From Methanobacteriota archaeon (lineage in GTDB: Archaea > Hydrothermarchaeota > Hydrothermarchaeia > Hydrothermarchaeales > BMS3B): 32,726 nt of DNA. The first letter of the stretch is position 1; each line of letters starts with the position of its first letter. The stretch covers positions 1 through 32,726 of the forward strand of contig JAADFX010000043.1 of assembly GCA_013152685.1 (NCBI GenBank), written 5' to 3'. Shown here piece by piece: positions 1-9,698 of this stretch. A program made the translations under genes and the position numbers. The notes under the pieces were generated by a model. The model was not told the DNA's origin, made no database searches, and saw only the letters and a list, made by a program, of their open reading frames with translations.

Positions 1-590
1 GAGTTGTGCTCATCCCTGCCCACGCGGTTGCACGCCAGCACAAAGCACTGGTTCTCTATGGCGCGGGCTCTTATGAGGATGTCGAAGTGCTCCTGGCGCT
101 GCGCCGGAAACTCGGCGCTCAGCAGGAAGACCTCGGCTCCAAGCAGGGTGAGGCGCCTGAAGAGCTCCGGAAAGCGCAGGTCATAGCAGGTCGCGAGCCC
201 GAAGGTGGTGCCCCTTACGTTAGCCACCACGGGCTTATCGCCTGGGGCGAAGTGGCGCTTCTCCTCGCCGAAGAGGTGAATCTTGCGGTAGGCGGCGATT
301 ATACCGCTCCCGCTCAGGAGGAGGAAGGTGTTGTACACCCTGCCGCCGCTGCTCTCCAGAAGCGTGCCCGCAACAATGCGCTCCCCCGCGAGCTCACACA
401 GCCTGCGCACCGTCTCGCCGTCCAGCGGCTCCGCAAGCTCCTTCAGTCTTGGAAAGTCGAAGCCGGTGGTGAAGAGCTCCGGGAAGAGCACCAGCTCCGC
501 CTCGGTGCGGCTGAGCACAGAAGCCACCTTTGCAAGGTTTGCCTCCTTATCGCCCAGGGCGATGTCCAGCTGGGCAACCGCCACGCGCAT
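1..590 (-). CDS. Nitrilase-superfamily carbon-nitrogen hydrolase (3' end cut by window)
   Basis: This is the amino-terminal 196 residues of a carbon-nitrogen hydrolase; the carboxyl end lies outside the window. Its ATG (588-590) follows the ftr stop codon by one base, so the two genes are translationally coupled. The full Glu-Lys-Cys catalytic triad of the superfamily is visible: E38 in FPELF, K103 in YRKIHLFG and C135 in ATCYDLRFPEL. The sequence looks most like the Nit2/omega-amidase or MtnU branch, which hydrolyses simple amides such as 2-oxoglutaramate or 2-oxosuccinamate; that assignment is inferred from overall resemblance, and the exact substrate cannot be read. As the third gene after ahcY and ftr it may belong to methionine-cycle salvage, but it could equally be a general amidase. 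The family call is firm, the substrate is not. Confidence 0.9.
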   Translation of the reverse strand, partial: MRVAVAQLDIALGDKEANLAKVASVLSRTEAELVLFPELFTTGFDFPRLKELAEPLDGETVRRLCELAGERIVAGTLLESSGGRVYNTFLLLSGSGIIAAYRKIHLFGEEKRHFAPGDKPVVANVRGTTFGLATCYDLRFPELFRRLTLLGAEVFLLSAEFPAQRQEHFDILIRARAIENQCFVLACNRVGRDEHN

Positions 591-591
591 C

Positions 592-1476
592 TCAGAAGAG
601 CTCATTCAGGTAAATTTTGTGCTTCCCCAGGTTGCCGCCGTAGTTGCCGGCGGTAATTCTGCGCACACCCTCCACCTGCGTTGCCGCCTCTATTCCCAGG
701 CGCATCGCCTCCGCCACTGCGCTCGCGCTGGTGCCGTCGATGACCACCTCAGCCACCGCGTTGGTCTCCGAGTCCAGGGCGGAGTCCTCAACCCTGTCCT
801 TGAGCGTCGGGCAGAAGCGCTCATTCGTCGTGGCCGGCATGAACTTGTACTTCTTGGAGCCCACCTTCGAGCCGCTTGCGACTATGCCTCCGGGGAAGGG
901 TGTTATTGTGCCCTCCTGCTCAGAAATCGCTTCCACGGCGCGCTCCGCCGCTGTGAGTGCACTCTCCACGCTCGAGGCCAGGATTATGAAGTTCCCCCCT
1001 GCCACGCCCTTTGCCATGGTCAGGTTGCGCTCTATCATGAACTCGCCCATCATTATGGGCACCACCACCATCTCCCTTCCGAACTCATTGCGAAGCTCCT
1101 CGTAGCCGTCGCCAAAGTACTTCAGCTTGAAGCCCACGTCTATCTCCTCGCCCTCGCCCAGGGCAAAGACGCGCGTCGTGGGTGCTGTAAGCACACACTG
1201 CCCTATCCGCTTGATCAGCTCCATGGCGAGCTTCTTCTTCGGCGCAAACACCATGACCGCACAGCCCGGACGCGAGTCCGGCGTCTCCTCTTTGCCCAGC
1301 ATGCGCTCTATCCCTGCCTCGGCGGTGCACGCTATGAGGGAGGTTCCAAACCCGGTGGCCTCAGCGGCGGCGGTGCGCGCCCACCTCTCGTTCACGGCGG
1401 TTATCACAAACCTGGAGTACCAGCTGTCGAAAGCCTCGGCGAAGGTGTCCTCAATCTCCACGCCGTTTACCCTCAT
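592..1476 (-). CDS. ftr: Formylmethanofuran:tetrahydromethanopterin formyltransferase
   Basis: The 294-residue product transfers a formyl group between formylmethanofuran and tetrahydromethanopterin, the second step of the archaeal C1 branch (reductive in methanogens, oxidative in Archaeoglobus-type organisms). The sequence follows the known Ftr family from end to end: MRVNGVEIEDTFAEAF at the start, the ATGFGTSLI block, RIGQCVLTAPTT, an EGTITPFPGGIVASGSKVG block and a terminal NYGGNLGKHKIYLNELF. Length matches the usual 295-300 residues. The ATG is preceded by a good Shine-Dalgarno (GGTGAGG). It lies 48 bases downstream of ahcY and one base upstream of the nitrilase gene. A TATA-like TATAAAT at 1509-1515 on the minus strand could give ftr its own promoter besides readthrough from ahcY. 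Ftr is cytosolic and marks an H4MPT-using archaeon. Confidence 0.97.
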   Translation of the reverse strand: MRVNGVEIEDTFAEAFDSWYSRFVITAVNERWARTAAAEATGFGTSLIACTAEAGIERMLGKEETPDSRPGCAVMVFAPKKKLAMELIKRIGQCVLTAPTTRVFALGEGEEIDVGFKLKYFGDGYEELRNEFGREMVVVPIMMGEFMIERNLTMAKGVAGGNFIILASSVESALTAAERAVEAISEQEGTITPFPGGIVASGSKVGSKKYKFMPATTNERFCPTLKDRVEDSALDSETNAVAEVVIDGTSASAVAEAMRLGIEAATQVEGVRRITAGNYGGNLGKHKIYLNELF

Positions 1477-1524
1477 GTCCTCACCGGTTCATCATTTTTA
1501 ATCATGAAATTTATACTTTGTGCC

Positions 1525-3599
<2,075 letters not shown>

Positions 3600-3664
3600 G
3601 TCTGCCCTCCTGAAACTGTGGAGGGCAGGGCAATAACGATGGGAAATAATATGAGATTGCGCCT

Positions 3665-3682
3665 TTGTGCACTATTGCACAA
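3665..3682. promoter_or_regulatory. Palindromic operator candidate upstream of the CBS-gene TATA box
   Basis: TTGTGCA and TGCACAA form a perfect 7-base inverted repeat around a 4-base centre. It ends eight bases before the palindromic TATA region, a position where an archaeal homodimeric regulator could block or recruit the initiation factors of either divergent gene. This is read directly from the sequence; the regulator is unknown. Confidence 0.5.
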
Positions 3683-3690
3683 TTTCGTTA

Positions 3691-3708
3691 GGTTTATATA
3701 TTATAACC
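3691..3708 (+). promoter_or_regulatory. Strong TATA-box promoter in a near-palindrome
   Basis: The segment GGTTTATATATTATAACC contains an excellent archaeal TATA box (3693-3700) and is itself nearly palindromic. Initiation would fall around 3722-3725, giving the CBS-domain gene a leader of about 100 bases that opens with the inverted repeats described separately. A weaker TTTATC at 3784-3789 could serve as a closer alternative promoter. Confidence 0.5.
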
Positions 3709-3712
3709 TCTG

Positions 3713-3763
3713 TGCCCATATCAGCCTATGGGCAGGTGGCTTTTTTGTTAATGCCCATAGGCT
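3713..3763 (+). repeat. Three copies of an 8-mer forming alternative hairpins
   Basis: TGCCCATA occurs at 3713-3720 and 3752-3759, and its complement TATGGGCA at 3727-3734. The second and third copies extend to a perfect 12-base inverted repeat, AGCCTATGGGCA (3723-3734) and TGCCCATAGGCT (3752-3763), with a 17-base loop that contains six Ts. Copies one and two can pair across a 6-base loop instead, so the two hairpins exclude each other. As DNA this looks like a set of repressor half-sites; as RNA it would lie at the very 5' end of the CBS-gene transcript. Confidence 0.65.
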
Positions 3764-3822
3764 CCTCCTCTATATCCCCAAGCTTTATCTGCACCGGGGG
3801 CGTATTTAATACCGGTGGTGGA

Positions 3823-4242
3823 ATGCAGAGGGTGCTCCGGGACACAAAGGTAAGGGATGTGATGACCCGCGGGGTGGTGACCGTAAAGTTCTATGAGCCG
3901 ATAAAGGAGGTACTCTCCGCCCTGGTGGAGAACGACGTCTCAGCCGTGGTTGTGGTGGACGACCGCAACGAGGCGATGGGGGTGATCTCCACGGTGGACG
4001 TGCTGAAGGAGCTGAAGAGCCGTGGGGAGCGGGAGGTCAGGGAGATGGAGGCGGAGGAGCTAATGACGCCCTTCACCGTCACCATCAGCCCCGAGAGCTC
4101 CCTGCTCGAGGCGGCGGAGCTGATGATAGAGAAGAGGATACACCGCCTGGTGGTGCTCCACCCGGGAGAGATCGCGGGTGGTGTGCCGGTGGGAATACTC
4201 TCCGCCACCGACCTGCTCAGGGTGCTGCACAAAAATTTATAA
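3823..4242 (+). CDS. Tandem CBS-domain protein
   Basis: The 139-residue protein consists almost entirely of two CBS domains (about residues 8-62 and 74-137), which pair into a Bateman module. Such modules bind adenosine nucleotides or SAM and act as energy or ligand sensors. Visible features are KVRDVMTRGVVTV and EELMTPFTVTI at the domain starts and GVISTVDVLKEL and GILSATDLLRVL at the ends. The open frame extends 52 codons upstream, but the upstream part is low-quality sequence lying in the regulatory region, and ATG 3823 is preceded by GGTGGTG, so I start there. No fused enzyme or DNA-binding domain is present, so the partner is unknown. The TATA box of tRNA-Val overlaps its stop codon. Confidence 0.9.
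   Translation: MQRVLRDTKVRDVMTRGVVTVKFYEPIKEVLSALVENDVSAVVVVDDRNEAMGVISTVDVLKELKSRGEREVREMEAEELMTPFTVTISPESSLLEAAELMIEKRIHRLVVLHPGEIAGGVPVGILSATDLLRVLHKNL
4235..4242 (+). promoter_or_regulatory. TATA box of tRNA-Val, overlapping the CBS-gene stop codon
   Basis: TTTATAAG-type sequence lies about 30 bases before the mature tRNA 5' end, a normal archaeal stable-RNA promoter spacing. It overlaps the last codon and stop codon of the preceding gene. Confidence 0.5.
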
Positions 4243-4269
4243 GACGGTAGAGTTGGAGGTTGGCTTTAC

Positions 4270-4342
4270 GGGCCGGTGGTCTAGGGGTCATGACGTCACG
4301 CTTACAACGTGAAGGTCGGCGGTTCGAATCCGCCCCGGCCCA
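4270..4342 (+). tRNA. tRNA-Val (anticodon TAC)
   Basis: A complete cloverleaf is visible. The acceptor stem GGGCCGG pairs with CCGGCCC, the anticodon stem CACG/CGTG encloses loop CTTACAA with anticodon TAC, and the T arm contains GGTTCGAATCC. The discriminator base is A4342 and CCA is not encoded. No intron is seen. A run of Ts follows at 4346-4350, a probable termination signal. Confidence 0.96.
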
Positions 4343-4413
4343 CTGCTTTTTGGCTCAGAAACCAGGATTAGCTCAATATCGCAGGCCACTCTCTGCAGCC
4401 TCCTGCGTATGGA

Positions 4414-4542
4414 GTGCTCGACCGCATTAGAGGAAAGCTTGAATTCAAGGATAGACTCGCCGCGCTGGAGAAGGAAGTGGCCCTGTTAAAGCAGGGGGAG
4501 GGACGGCATAGGACTCCAGCTTGCTGGAGCATCGAAAATTGA
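4414..4542 (+). pseudogene. Possible gene relic or small ORF between two tRNA genes
   Basis: One frame is open from a stop at about 4366 to TGA 4540-4542. From GTG 4414 it encodes 42 residues with a coding-like heptad stretch (DRIRGKLEFKDRLAALEKEV, then ALLKQ) that would form a short coiled coil. There is no good ribosome site and the frame is open upstream of the GTG, so it looks like the carboxyl end of a lost gene rather than an intact one. The last part overlaps a hairpin, CTCCAGC-TT-GCTGGAG (4514-4529). I do not recognise the family. Such remnants next to tRNA genes often come from integrated elements, but no attachment repeat is visible. Confidence 0.3.
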
Positions 4543-4578
4543 TTAAGAGGTTACTCTATATTATTATCCCCAGAACAT

Positions 4579-4652
4579 GCGGCCGTAGTATAGCCTGGCT
4601 AGTACACGAGCCTGCCACGCTTGTAGCCCGGGTTCAAATCCCGGCGGCCGCA
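4579..4652 (+). tRNA. tRNA-Gly (anticodon GCC)
   Basis: The acceptor stem GCGGCCG pairs with CGGCCGC, the anticodon stem CGAGC/GCTTG encloses loop CTGCCAC with anticodon GCC, and the T arm holds GGGTTCAAATCCC. The discriminator is A4652 and CCA is not encoded. An AT-rich CTATATTATTAT lies just upstream as a promoter candidate, and a TTTTT run follows at 4668-4672. Confidence 0.96.
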
Positions 4653-4719
4653 TCTACCGCCGCGCCTTTTTGCAGCATTTTCAGCGTGCAGCTTAGCCAC
4701 TGGTTTTCCTCTGGCCTCC

Positions 4720-5040
4720 TCACTCCTCCTCGCGCCGGAAGGTTATCCTCACCTCCGCGGGCGTGGCTGCACCGCTCTCAACCTCCACGGCGCGCAGCAG
4801 CGCCGCCGGCACGGCGCAGCCGGGGTGGAGCCTCGCCCGGGTGGCTGCCCTGTAGACGGGCGAGGCGCACATGGGGGCGAGGGCCTCAGCCACCTCCAGC
4901 CTCTCCAGGGCGCCGGCGAATTTTTTCACCCTCTCGCATTCTGAGTTCACGCGCACCCTCACCTCCCTTCCCAGCCTCTCCACCCGTATCCGGGTGACGA
5001 ACCCGCAGGATCCAGGGTCAACCTCAGCGCTGGTGCTCAT
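4720..5040 (-). CDS. Small conserved-looking protein coupled to COG0523 GTPase
   Basis: This encodes 106 residues beginning at ATG 5038-5040 with GGAGG at good spacing, overlapping the end of the CobW-type GTPase gene by 17 bases. The sequence has a DPGSCGFVT motif near the start, further cysteines (SEC, PMCASPVY, PGCAVP) and charged ends. It resembles small cysteine-containing proteins of methanogens (a DUF6951-like family), although I cannot verify that name. The tight overlap suggests that it works with the GTPase, possibly as a metal-site partner or target. No membrane segment is visible. Function is unknown. Confidence 0.72.
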   Translation of the reverse strand: MSTSAEVDPGSCGFVTRIRVERLGREVRVRVNSECERVKKFAGALERLEVAEALAPMCASPVYRAATRARLHPGCAVPAALLRAVEVESGAATPAEVRITFRREEE

Positions 5041-5917
5041 TCTGTGCCTCCAGAAAAGCTCTCAGGGAATCCACATCAATTTCCCTGCCAATTGCCACAA
5101 ACCCCGGCTCCGCCTCTCCGGCGAGCTCCTCACTGCTCACCCTTCCCGAGGAGAGGTCGAAGTACCGGCATCTTCCCCCATACCTGAAGATTCCCTTCGC
5201 CCTTACTATCCTTCCAAACTCCCCGCGCCTCAGCCTCTCGAAGAGCTCCTCCGCCTTCTCAGCGTTCATCTCTCCCGGCTTAGCTGAGAAGGAGTCCAGG
5301 AGGAGATGCACCTCCTCGCCCGCGTCAACCTCAGAGCAGGGCAGCCTCTCGGGGAGCAGCACCTCGCCGAAGGAGGAGCGCAGCACAAGGGCGGAGGGGT
5401 TTATCTCCCCCACCACCCGCTCCACGTACTCGACCTCCCTCTCGCCAGCCAGGTCCACCTTGCTTATCACAACCACCGAGGCGTTTGCTATGGCATCGCG
5501 GCAGAGGCGCCTGAAGCTCCCCATGGCGTAGAGCTCCGGGAAGGAGCTGGCGTCTATTACGTTCACCACGCCGTAAAGCTCAGCAACACCCCTGCGCTCC
5601 AGCCCGCGCAGCGCCCCGACTATGCCCGAGGTGGTGGCGACGCCGCTCGCCTCCAGGAGCACGCGCTCCGGGGAGAACCTCTCCCCGAGCTCCTTAAGCA
5701 CCTCTCCAAGCTCCGCGCGCAGTGTGCAGCACACGCAGCCGCTGGCGAGTTCTGCAACCTTAATGTTCCCCGCGCTGGAGACAAGCTCGCTGTCTATGCC
5801 CACATCGCCGAAGTCGTTGACCACCACGGCGAGACGCGAGTCAGCCCCCTGAACAATTCTGCGTATAAGTGTCGTCTTTCCGGCGCCGAGAAATCCCGAG
5901 ACTAGGGTTACCTTCAT
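5024..5917 (-). CDS. COG0523 (CobW/YjiA-type) metallochaperone GTPase
   Basis: The 297-residue protein is a G3E-family GTPase. It has the Walker A motif GFLGAGKTT (8-16), the family-defining GCVCC metal site (60-64), an ExSG loop (LLEASGVA, 88-95) and a base-recognition motif SKVD (152-155) in place of NKxD. The carboxyl CobW_C-type domain ends near residue 290. Family members deliver Zn, Co, Ni or Fe-type metals to target proteins using GTP. The start is ATG 5915-5917 with GGTGA upstream. It sits 18 bases after the PAN gene and overlaps the small downstream gene, so these three are probably one transcription unit. Which metal it handles cannot be read from the sequence. Confidence 0.92.
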   Translation of the reverse strand: MKVTLVSGFLGAGKTTLIRRIVQGADSRLAVVVNDFGDVGIDSELVSSAGNIKVAELASGCVCCTLRAELGEVLKELGERFSPERVLLEASGVATTSGIVGALRGLERRGVAELYGVVNVIDASSFPELYAMGSFRRLCRDAIANASVVVISKVDLAGEREVEYVERVVGEINPSALVLRSSFGEVLLPERLPCSEVDAGEEVHLLLDSFSAKPGEMNAEKAEELFERLRRGEFGRIVRAKGIFRYGGRCRYFDLSSGRVSSEELAGEAEPGFVAIGREIDVDSLRAFLEAQNEHQR

Positions 5918-5935
5918 TTTTCACCCAAAAAGAGC

Positions 5936-7210
5936 TCACGCGAACATGAGCTCGTCGGAGCCCAGCTTGCTGGCGATGTCCATCTTGCCCAGCACCTTGC
6001 TTATGGCGCGCTGGAAGTCCAGGAGGGTGACCTCGCTGCGCTCCTCCCGGATTGCGAACATCCCAGCCTCGGTGCAGATCGCCTTTATGTCGGCGCCCGA
6101 GGCGCCCTCCGTCAGCGCCGCCAGCTCCTCCATGCTCACGTCCTTGCCCAGGCTCATCCTGCGGGTGTGGATGGCGAAGATCTGGGCCCTGCCCTTCTCG
6201 TCGGGAAGCGGAATCTCTATCAAGCGGTCGAACCTGCCGGGGCGGAGTATCGCGGGGTCGAGGATGTCGGGGCGGTTGGTAGCCGCTATGATGCGCACAT
6301 CCCCCCGGGCATCGAAGCCGTCCATCTCGGCGAGGAGCTGCATGAGGGTGCGCTGCACCTCCCTGTCGCCGCTGGTGTGCGAGTCGGTGCGCCTCGCGGC
6401 GATGGCGTCTATCTCGTCGATGAACACTATGCTGGGCGCCTTCTCCCTTGCAAGCTGGAATAGCTCCCTCACCAGGCGCGCACCCTCGCCAATGTACTTG
6501 CGCACCAGCTCGGAGCCTATGAGCTTAATGAACACGGAGTTGGTCTCCCTTGCCACGGCCTTGGCGATGAGCGTCTTCCCAGTGCCGGGCGGGCCGTAGA
6601 GGAGCACCCCCTTCGGCGGGTCTATCCCCACCTTCTTGAAGGCCTCGGGCTTGAGCAGGGGCAGCTCCACCGTCTCGCGTATCTCCTGAATCTGCTTTTC
6701 CAGGCCTCCTATGTCGGAGTAGCTCTCCTGGGGCTTCTCCTCAATCTCCATCGCAAGCACCGCGGGGTCCTTCTCCACGGGTAAGACGTCCACCACGGCT
6801 AAGCTCTGCTGGTTCATCGCCACTCTAGCACCCGGCACAAGCTTGCTCCTGTCGATGAACTGGGAGGTGTTCACCAGGAAGGTCGGACCCGAGGTGCTCC
6901 TCACAATCAGCTTGCCTCCCTCGAGCACATCCACGATGGTGCCTATAATCAGGGGCATGGAGCGCAGCCTCTCCAGCTCGGAGCGCAGCCTTCGTATTTC
7001 CCGCTCCATCTGGATGCGCTCGCTCTCCAGCATGCGCTTTCTGTCCTCCAACCAGCGCAGCCTCTGGGCGTAGCCGCTCTTTATGCGGTTGTTCTCATTC
7101 TTCAGCTGGACGCACTCCTGCTCCAGCTCCCGCACCTTGCTCAGAAGGTACTGGGTAATGTCCTCCCCGTTTTCGGGGCTCGCCTTTTTGTCCTTAACTT
7201 CCTCGCCCAT
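5936..7210 (-). CDS. pan: Proteasome-activating nucleotidase (PAN)
   Basis: This is the 424-residue AAA+ ATPase that unfolds substrates and feeds them to the archaeal 20S proteasome. In order it has a coiled coil (about 20-85), an OB domain (about 86-145) and an AAA module with Walker A GPPGTGKT (206-213), Walker B IVFIDEID (261-268) and the arginine-finger region RPGRFDR (323-329). It ends in LMFA. The last three residues M-F-A replace the canonical HbYX (hydrophobic-Tyr-X) docking tail with a Phe variant. The start follows AGGA and a TATA-like ATATTTAA about 38 bases upstream (7242-7254). Confidence 0.97.
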   Translation of the reverse strand: MGEEVKDKKASPENGEDITQYLLSKVRELEQECVQLKNENNRIKSGYAQRLRWLEDRKRMLESERIQMEREIRRLRSELERLRSMPLIIGTIVDVLEGGKLIVRSTSGPTFLVNTSQFIDRSKLVPGARVAMNQQSLAVVDVLPVEKDPAVLAMEIEEKPQESYSDIGGLEKQIQEIRETVELPLLKPEAFKKVGIDPPKGVLLYGPPGTGKTLIAKAVARETNSVFIKLIGSELVRKYIGEGARLVRELFQLAREKAPSIVFIDEIDAIAARRTDSHTSGDREVQRTLMQLLAEMDGFDARGDVRIIAATNRPDILDPAILRPGRFDRLIEIPLPDEKGRAQIFAIHTRRMSLGKDVSMEELAALTEGASGADIKAICTEAGMFAIREERSEVTLLDFQRAISKVLGKMDIASKLGSDELMFA

Positions 7211-7241
7211 TTTTATCTTCCTGTTAAAATTGTCTCACGCC

Positions 7242-7254
7242 GGAGTTAAATATC
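7242..7254 (-). promoter_or_regulatory. TATA-box promoter of pan
   Basis: The minus strand reads GATATTTAACTCC, centred about 38 bases before the ATG. It predicts a leader of about a dozen bases carrying the AGGA ribosome site. Confidence 0.45.
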
Positions 7255-7304
7255 TATCGCTGATATATCCCGCGGGGCTAACCATCGCATACTAATTGCA
7301 AAAA

Positions 7305-8483
7305 CTAAGCGAGAAGGAGCCTGATGAACTCGGTGCCCTCCACGAGGCCAAGGCTTCCACGCTGGCACTCCCGCTCTGAGAAGCTACCCACGCCGTCGCC
7401 CTCCACGCGGGGCGAGAGCACGGCGAAGGGCACGGGCTCGGGTGTGTGGGTCTTCACCCTGATGGGCGTGGGGTGGTCAGGGAGCACCGCAATTGCAGTA
7501 TCCTCCTCCATTCCGTCGAGGAGCCTTCCGATGAGCTTCCCGTCCAGGTCCTCTATGGTTCTGAGCTTCATCTCCACGCTCCCCTCGTGCCCCGCCTCGT
7601 CAGGCGCCTCAACGTGGATGTAGCAGAAGTCCACCTCCTCCAGGGCGCGGAGCGCGTACTCCGCCTTTGCCCTGTAGTCGGTGTCGTAGTAGCCCGTTGC
7701 TCCGGGAACGTGCACCACCCGCATGCCCGCGAGCCTGGCTATTCCGCGTATTAAGTCAACTGCCGAGATCGCCGCCCCGGTGATGCCGAACCTCTCAGCA
7801 AAGGGCTCCAGCTCGGGCTTCTTCCCCTGCCCCCAGAGCCATATCATGTTCGCCGGCCTCTTCCCCTGCTCAACCCTGCGCCGGTTCACCTCGTGCTCCT
7901 CCAGCACCTCCCTGGAGCGGAGCATGAGCTCATTCAGCTCCCTAGCCGAGGCGCTGTGCTTTGGCTTGAGGAGGTGCTCCTCCACCCTAGCGCCTACCAC
8001 GTCGTGGGGCGGCGTTGAGCTAAGCCCCTCTCCCCGCTCCGAGACGAAGAGGTGGCGGTAGCTTACTCCTGGGTAGAACCTGCCCGCATGGCCCAGCTCC
8101 CGGTTGAGCGCCTCCACAAGCTCCCTGGCTTCGGCGCTGGTTATGTGGCCCGCGGTGAAGTCGGCTATCCTCCCGTCCTCCACGGTTATGAGGTTGCACC
8201 TCCAGGCAAACTCCCCATCGCCCAGCTCAACCCCCAGGCTCGCTGCCTCCAGAGGCCCCCTGCCGGTGTAGTACTTCCGCGGGTCGTAGCCCAGGATGGA
8301 GAGGTTGGCTATGTCTGAGCCGGCATCCATGCCTGGCGGAATGGTGCGCAGCATACCCGCGGCGCCCCTCCGCGCAATGCTGTCCATGTTGGGGGTGCTC
8401 GCCTCCTCCAGCGGCGTCCTGCCGCCCAGCTCCTCCAGCGGGTAGTCTGCCATTCCGTCTCCCACTACCACCAGGTACTTCAT
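7305..8483 (-). CDS. apgM: 2,3-bisphosphoglycerate-independent phosphoglycerate mutase, archaeal type
   Basis: The 392-residue protein interconverts 3- and 2-phosphoglycerate in glycolysis and gluconeogenesis. It belongs to the alkaline-phosphatase-like metalloenzyme superfamily: the start VVGDGMADYP provides a metal aspartate, GSDIANLSILGYDP holds the candidate phospho-serine region, and HVEAPDEAGHEG and LPDHPTPIRVKTHT supply carboxyl-side metal ligands. Length and motifs match the archaeal ApgM family; a related branch was once annotated as homoserine-kinase-like (ThrH). Its ATG overlaps the thrC stop codon in an ATGA junction, so the two are translated together. The pairing with threonine synthase leaves a small chance that the product acts in threonine metabolism instead. 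Confidence 0.9.
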   Translation of the reverse strand: MKYLVVVGDGMADYPLEELGGRTPLEEASTPNMDSIARRGAAGMLRTIPPGMDAGSDIANLSILGYDPRKYYTGRGPLEAASLGVELGDGEFAWRCNLITVEDGRIADFTAGHITSAEARELVEALNRELGHAGRFYPGVSYRHLFVSERGEGLSSTPPHDVVGARVEEHLLKPKHSASARELNELMLRSREVLEEHEVNRRRVEQGKRPANMIWLWGQGKKPELEPFAERFGITGAAISAVDLIRGIARLAGMRVVHVPGATGYYDTDYRAKAEYALRALEEVDFCYIHVEAPDEAGHEGSVEMKLRTIEDLDGKLIGRLLDGMEEDTAIAVLPDHPTPIRVKTHTPEPVPFAVLSPRVEGDGVGSFSERECQRGSLGLVEGTEFIRLLLA

Positions 8484-9694
8484 CCCATTACCACCCTCTC
8501 GAGCGCCTCCATGGTGGGCTCAATCTCAACCGGCTTTTCATAACGACTGAAGATTATCTCCGGGTCCTTGAGCGCATGCCCCGTGGTGACGCACACCACG
8601 CGCTCGTCTCTGTCAATCTCTCCATACTCCAGCAGCTTCTTCAAGCCAGCGACGCTCGCGGCGCTCGCCGGCTCGACGCCTATGCCCAGCTTCCTTGCCA
8701 GGAGCTTCTGGGCCTCTATAATCTCCTCGTCGGTGACGCTCTCGGCTATGCCGCCGCTCTCCCTCAAAGCACGAAGCGCCTTGGGCGCGTTCACGGGCGC
8801 GCCTATCCTTATTGCGGTGGCTATGGTCTCGGGCTCTCTCTCCGGCTCCACACGGCTTTTTCCCGCCCTGAAGGCCTTCACCAGCGGCGAGGCTCCCTCC
8901 GCCTGTACCCCCACCATGGAGGGCAGCTCGTCCACCAACCCGAGCTGGTGGAACTCCTTGAAGCCCTTCCATATCGCCGAGATGTTGCCGCAGTTTCCAA
9001 CTGGCACAACCACGCGGTCGGGGGAGGAGAAGCCCAGCTGGTCCGCTATCTCGAAGGCCTCGCTCTTCTGCCCCTCCAGCCTCCAGGGGTTGATGGAGTT
9101 CAGCAGGTATATGTTGTGCTTTGTGCACAGCTCGCGCACCAGCCTGAGCGCCACGTCGAAGTTCGCCCTTATCCCCACCACCTGGGCACCGTGGAGCAGC
9201 GCCTGGGCGAGCTTTCCAATTGCTATTTTGCCAGCCGGCAGCAGCACCAGGCACCTTATCCCCGCCCTGGCGGCATACGCGGCAAGCGACGCGGAGGTGT
9301 TCCCGGTGGAGGCGCAGCCCACAGCGCTCGCCCCCAGCTCCAGCGCCTTGGTAACGCCCACCGTCATGCCTCTATCCTTGAAGGAGCCCGTGGGGTTGGC
9401 GCCCTCATTCTTCACGTAGAGTTCCCTCAGGCCCAGCTCCTCAGCGAGGGCTTTAGCGCTGTAGAGGGGCGTGCCACCCTCGCTGAGGCTCACCACTCTT
9501 GTGCCCTCCTCCACGGGCATGAGCTCGCGGTAGCGCCACAGGTTGAAGGGCCGCTTTTTCAGCTCTTCCCTGGTGAGCTCGACCTCGCTCAGGTCGAAGA
9601 CCACCTCCAGCAGGCCCGAGCAGTCGGGGCACTGGTATATCATTGCCCTGCGGTGGTACTCCTTTCCGCACTCCATGCACCTGAGCACAAACAT
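8480..9694 (-). CDS. thrC: Threonine synthase
   Basis: This PLP enzyme converts O-phosphohomoserine to threonine. The 404-residue protein begins with a zinc-ribbon-like segment (CMECG and CPDCSG, residues 6-26), then the PLP lysine K106 in GSFKDRGM, the phosphate loop region ASTGNTSASLAA and the terminal CVTTGHALKDP. These features match the short archaeal/bacterial threonine synthase class. I start at ATG 9692-9694 because GGAGGT (9701-9706) sits at ideal spacing; an upstream in-frame ATG would include the ribosome site in the gene. The ribosome site lies inside the last codons of the upstream membrane-protein gene. It is middle gene of a three-gene unit with apgM. Confidence 0.95.
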   Translation of the reverse strand: MFVLRCMECGKEYHRRAMIYQCPDCSGLLEVVFDLSEVELTREELKKRPFNLWRYRELMPVEEGTRVVSLSEGGTPLYSAKALAEELGLRELYVKNEGANPTGSFKDRGMTVGVTKALELGASAVGCASTGNTSASLAAYAARAGIRCLVLLPAGKIAIGKLAQALLHGAQVVGIRANFDVALRLVRELCTKHNIYLLNSINPWRLEGQKSEAFEIADQLGFSSPDRVVVPVGNCGNISAIWKGFKEFHQLGLVDELPSMVGVQAEGASPLVKAFRAGKSRVEPEREPETIATAIRIGAPVNAPKALRALRESGGIAESVTDEEIIEAQKLLARKLGIGVEPASAASVAGLKKLLEYGEIDRDERVVCVTTGHALKDPEIIFSRYEKPVEIEPTMEALERVVMG

Positions 9695-9698
9695 CTTG

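Noticed and set aside
3667-3822. 52-residue upstream extension of the CBS protein
   Set aside because: It spans the palindromic regulatory region and TATA box and has no CBS-like sequence. ATG 3823 has a ribosome site.
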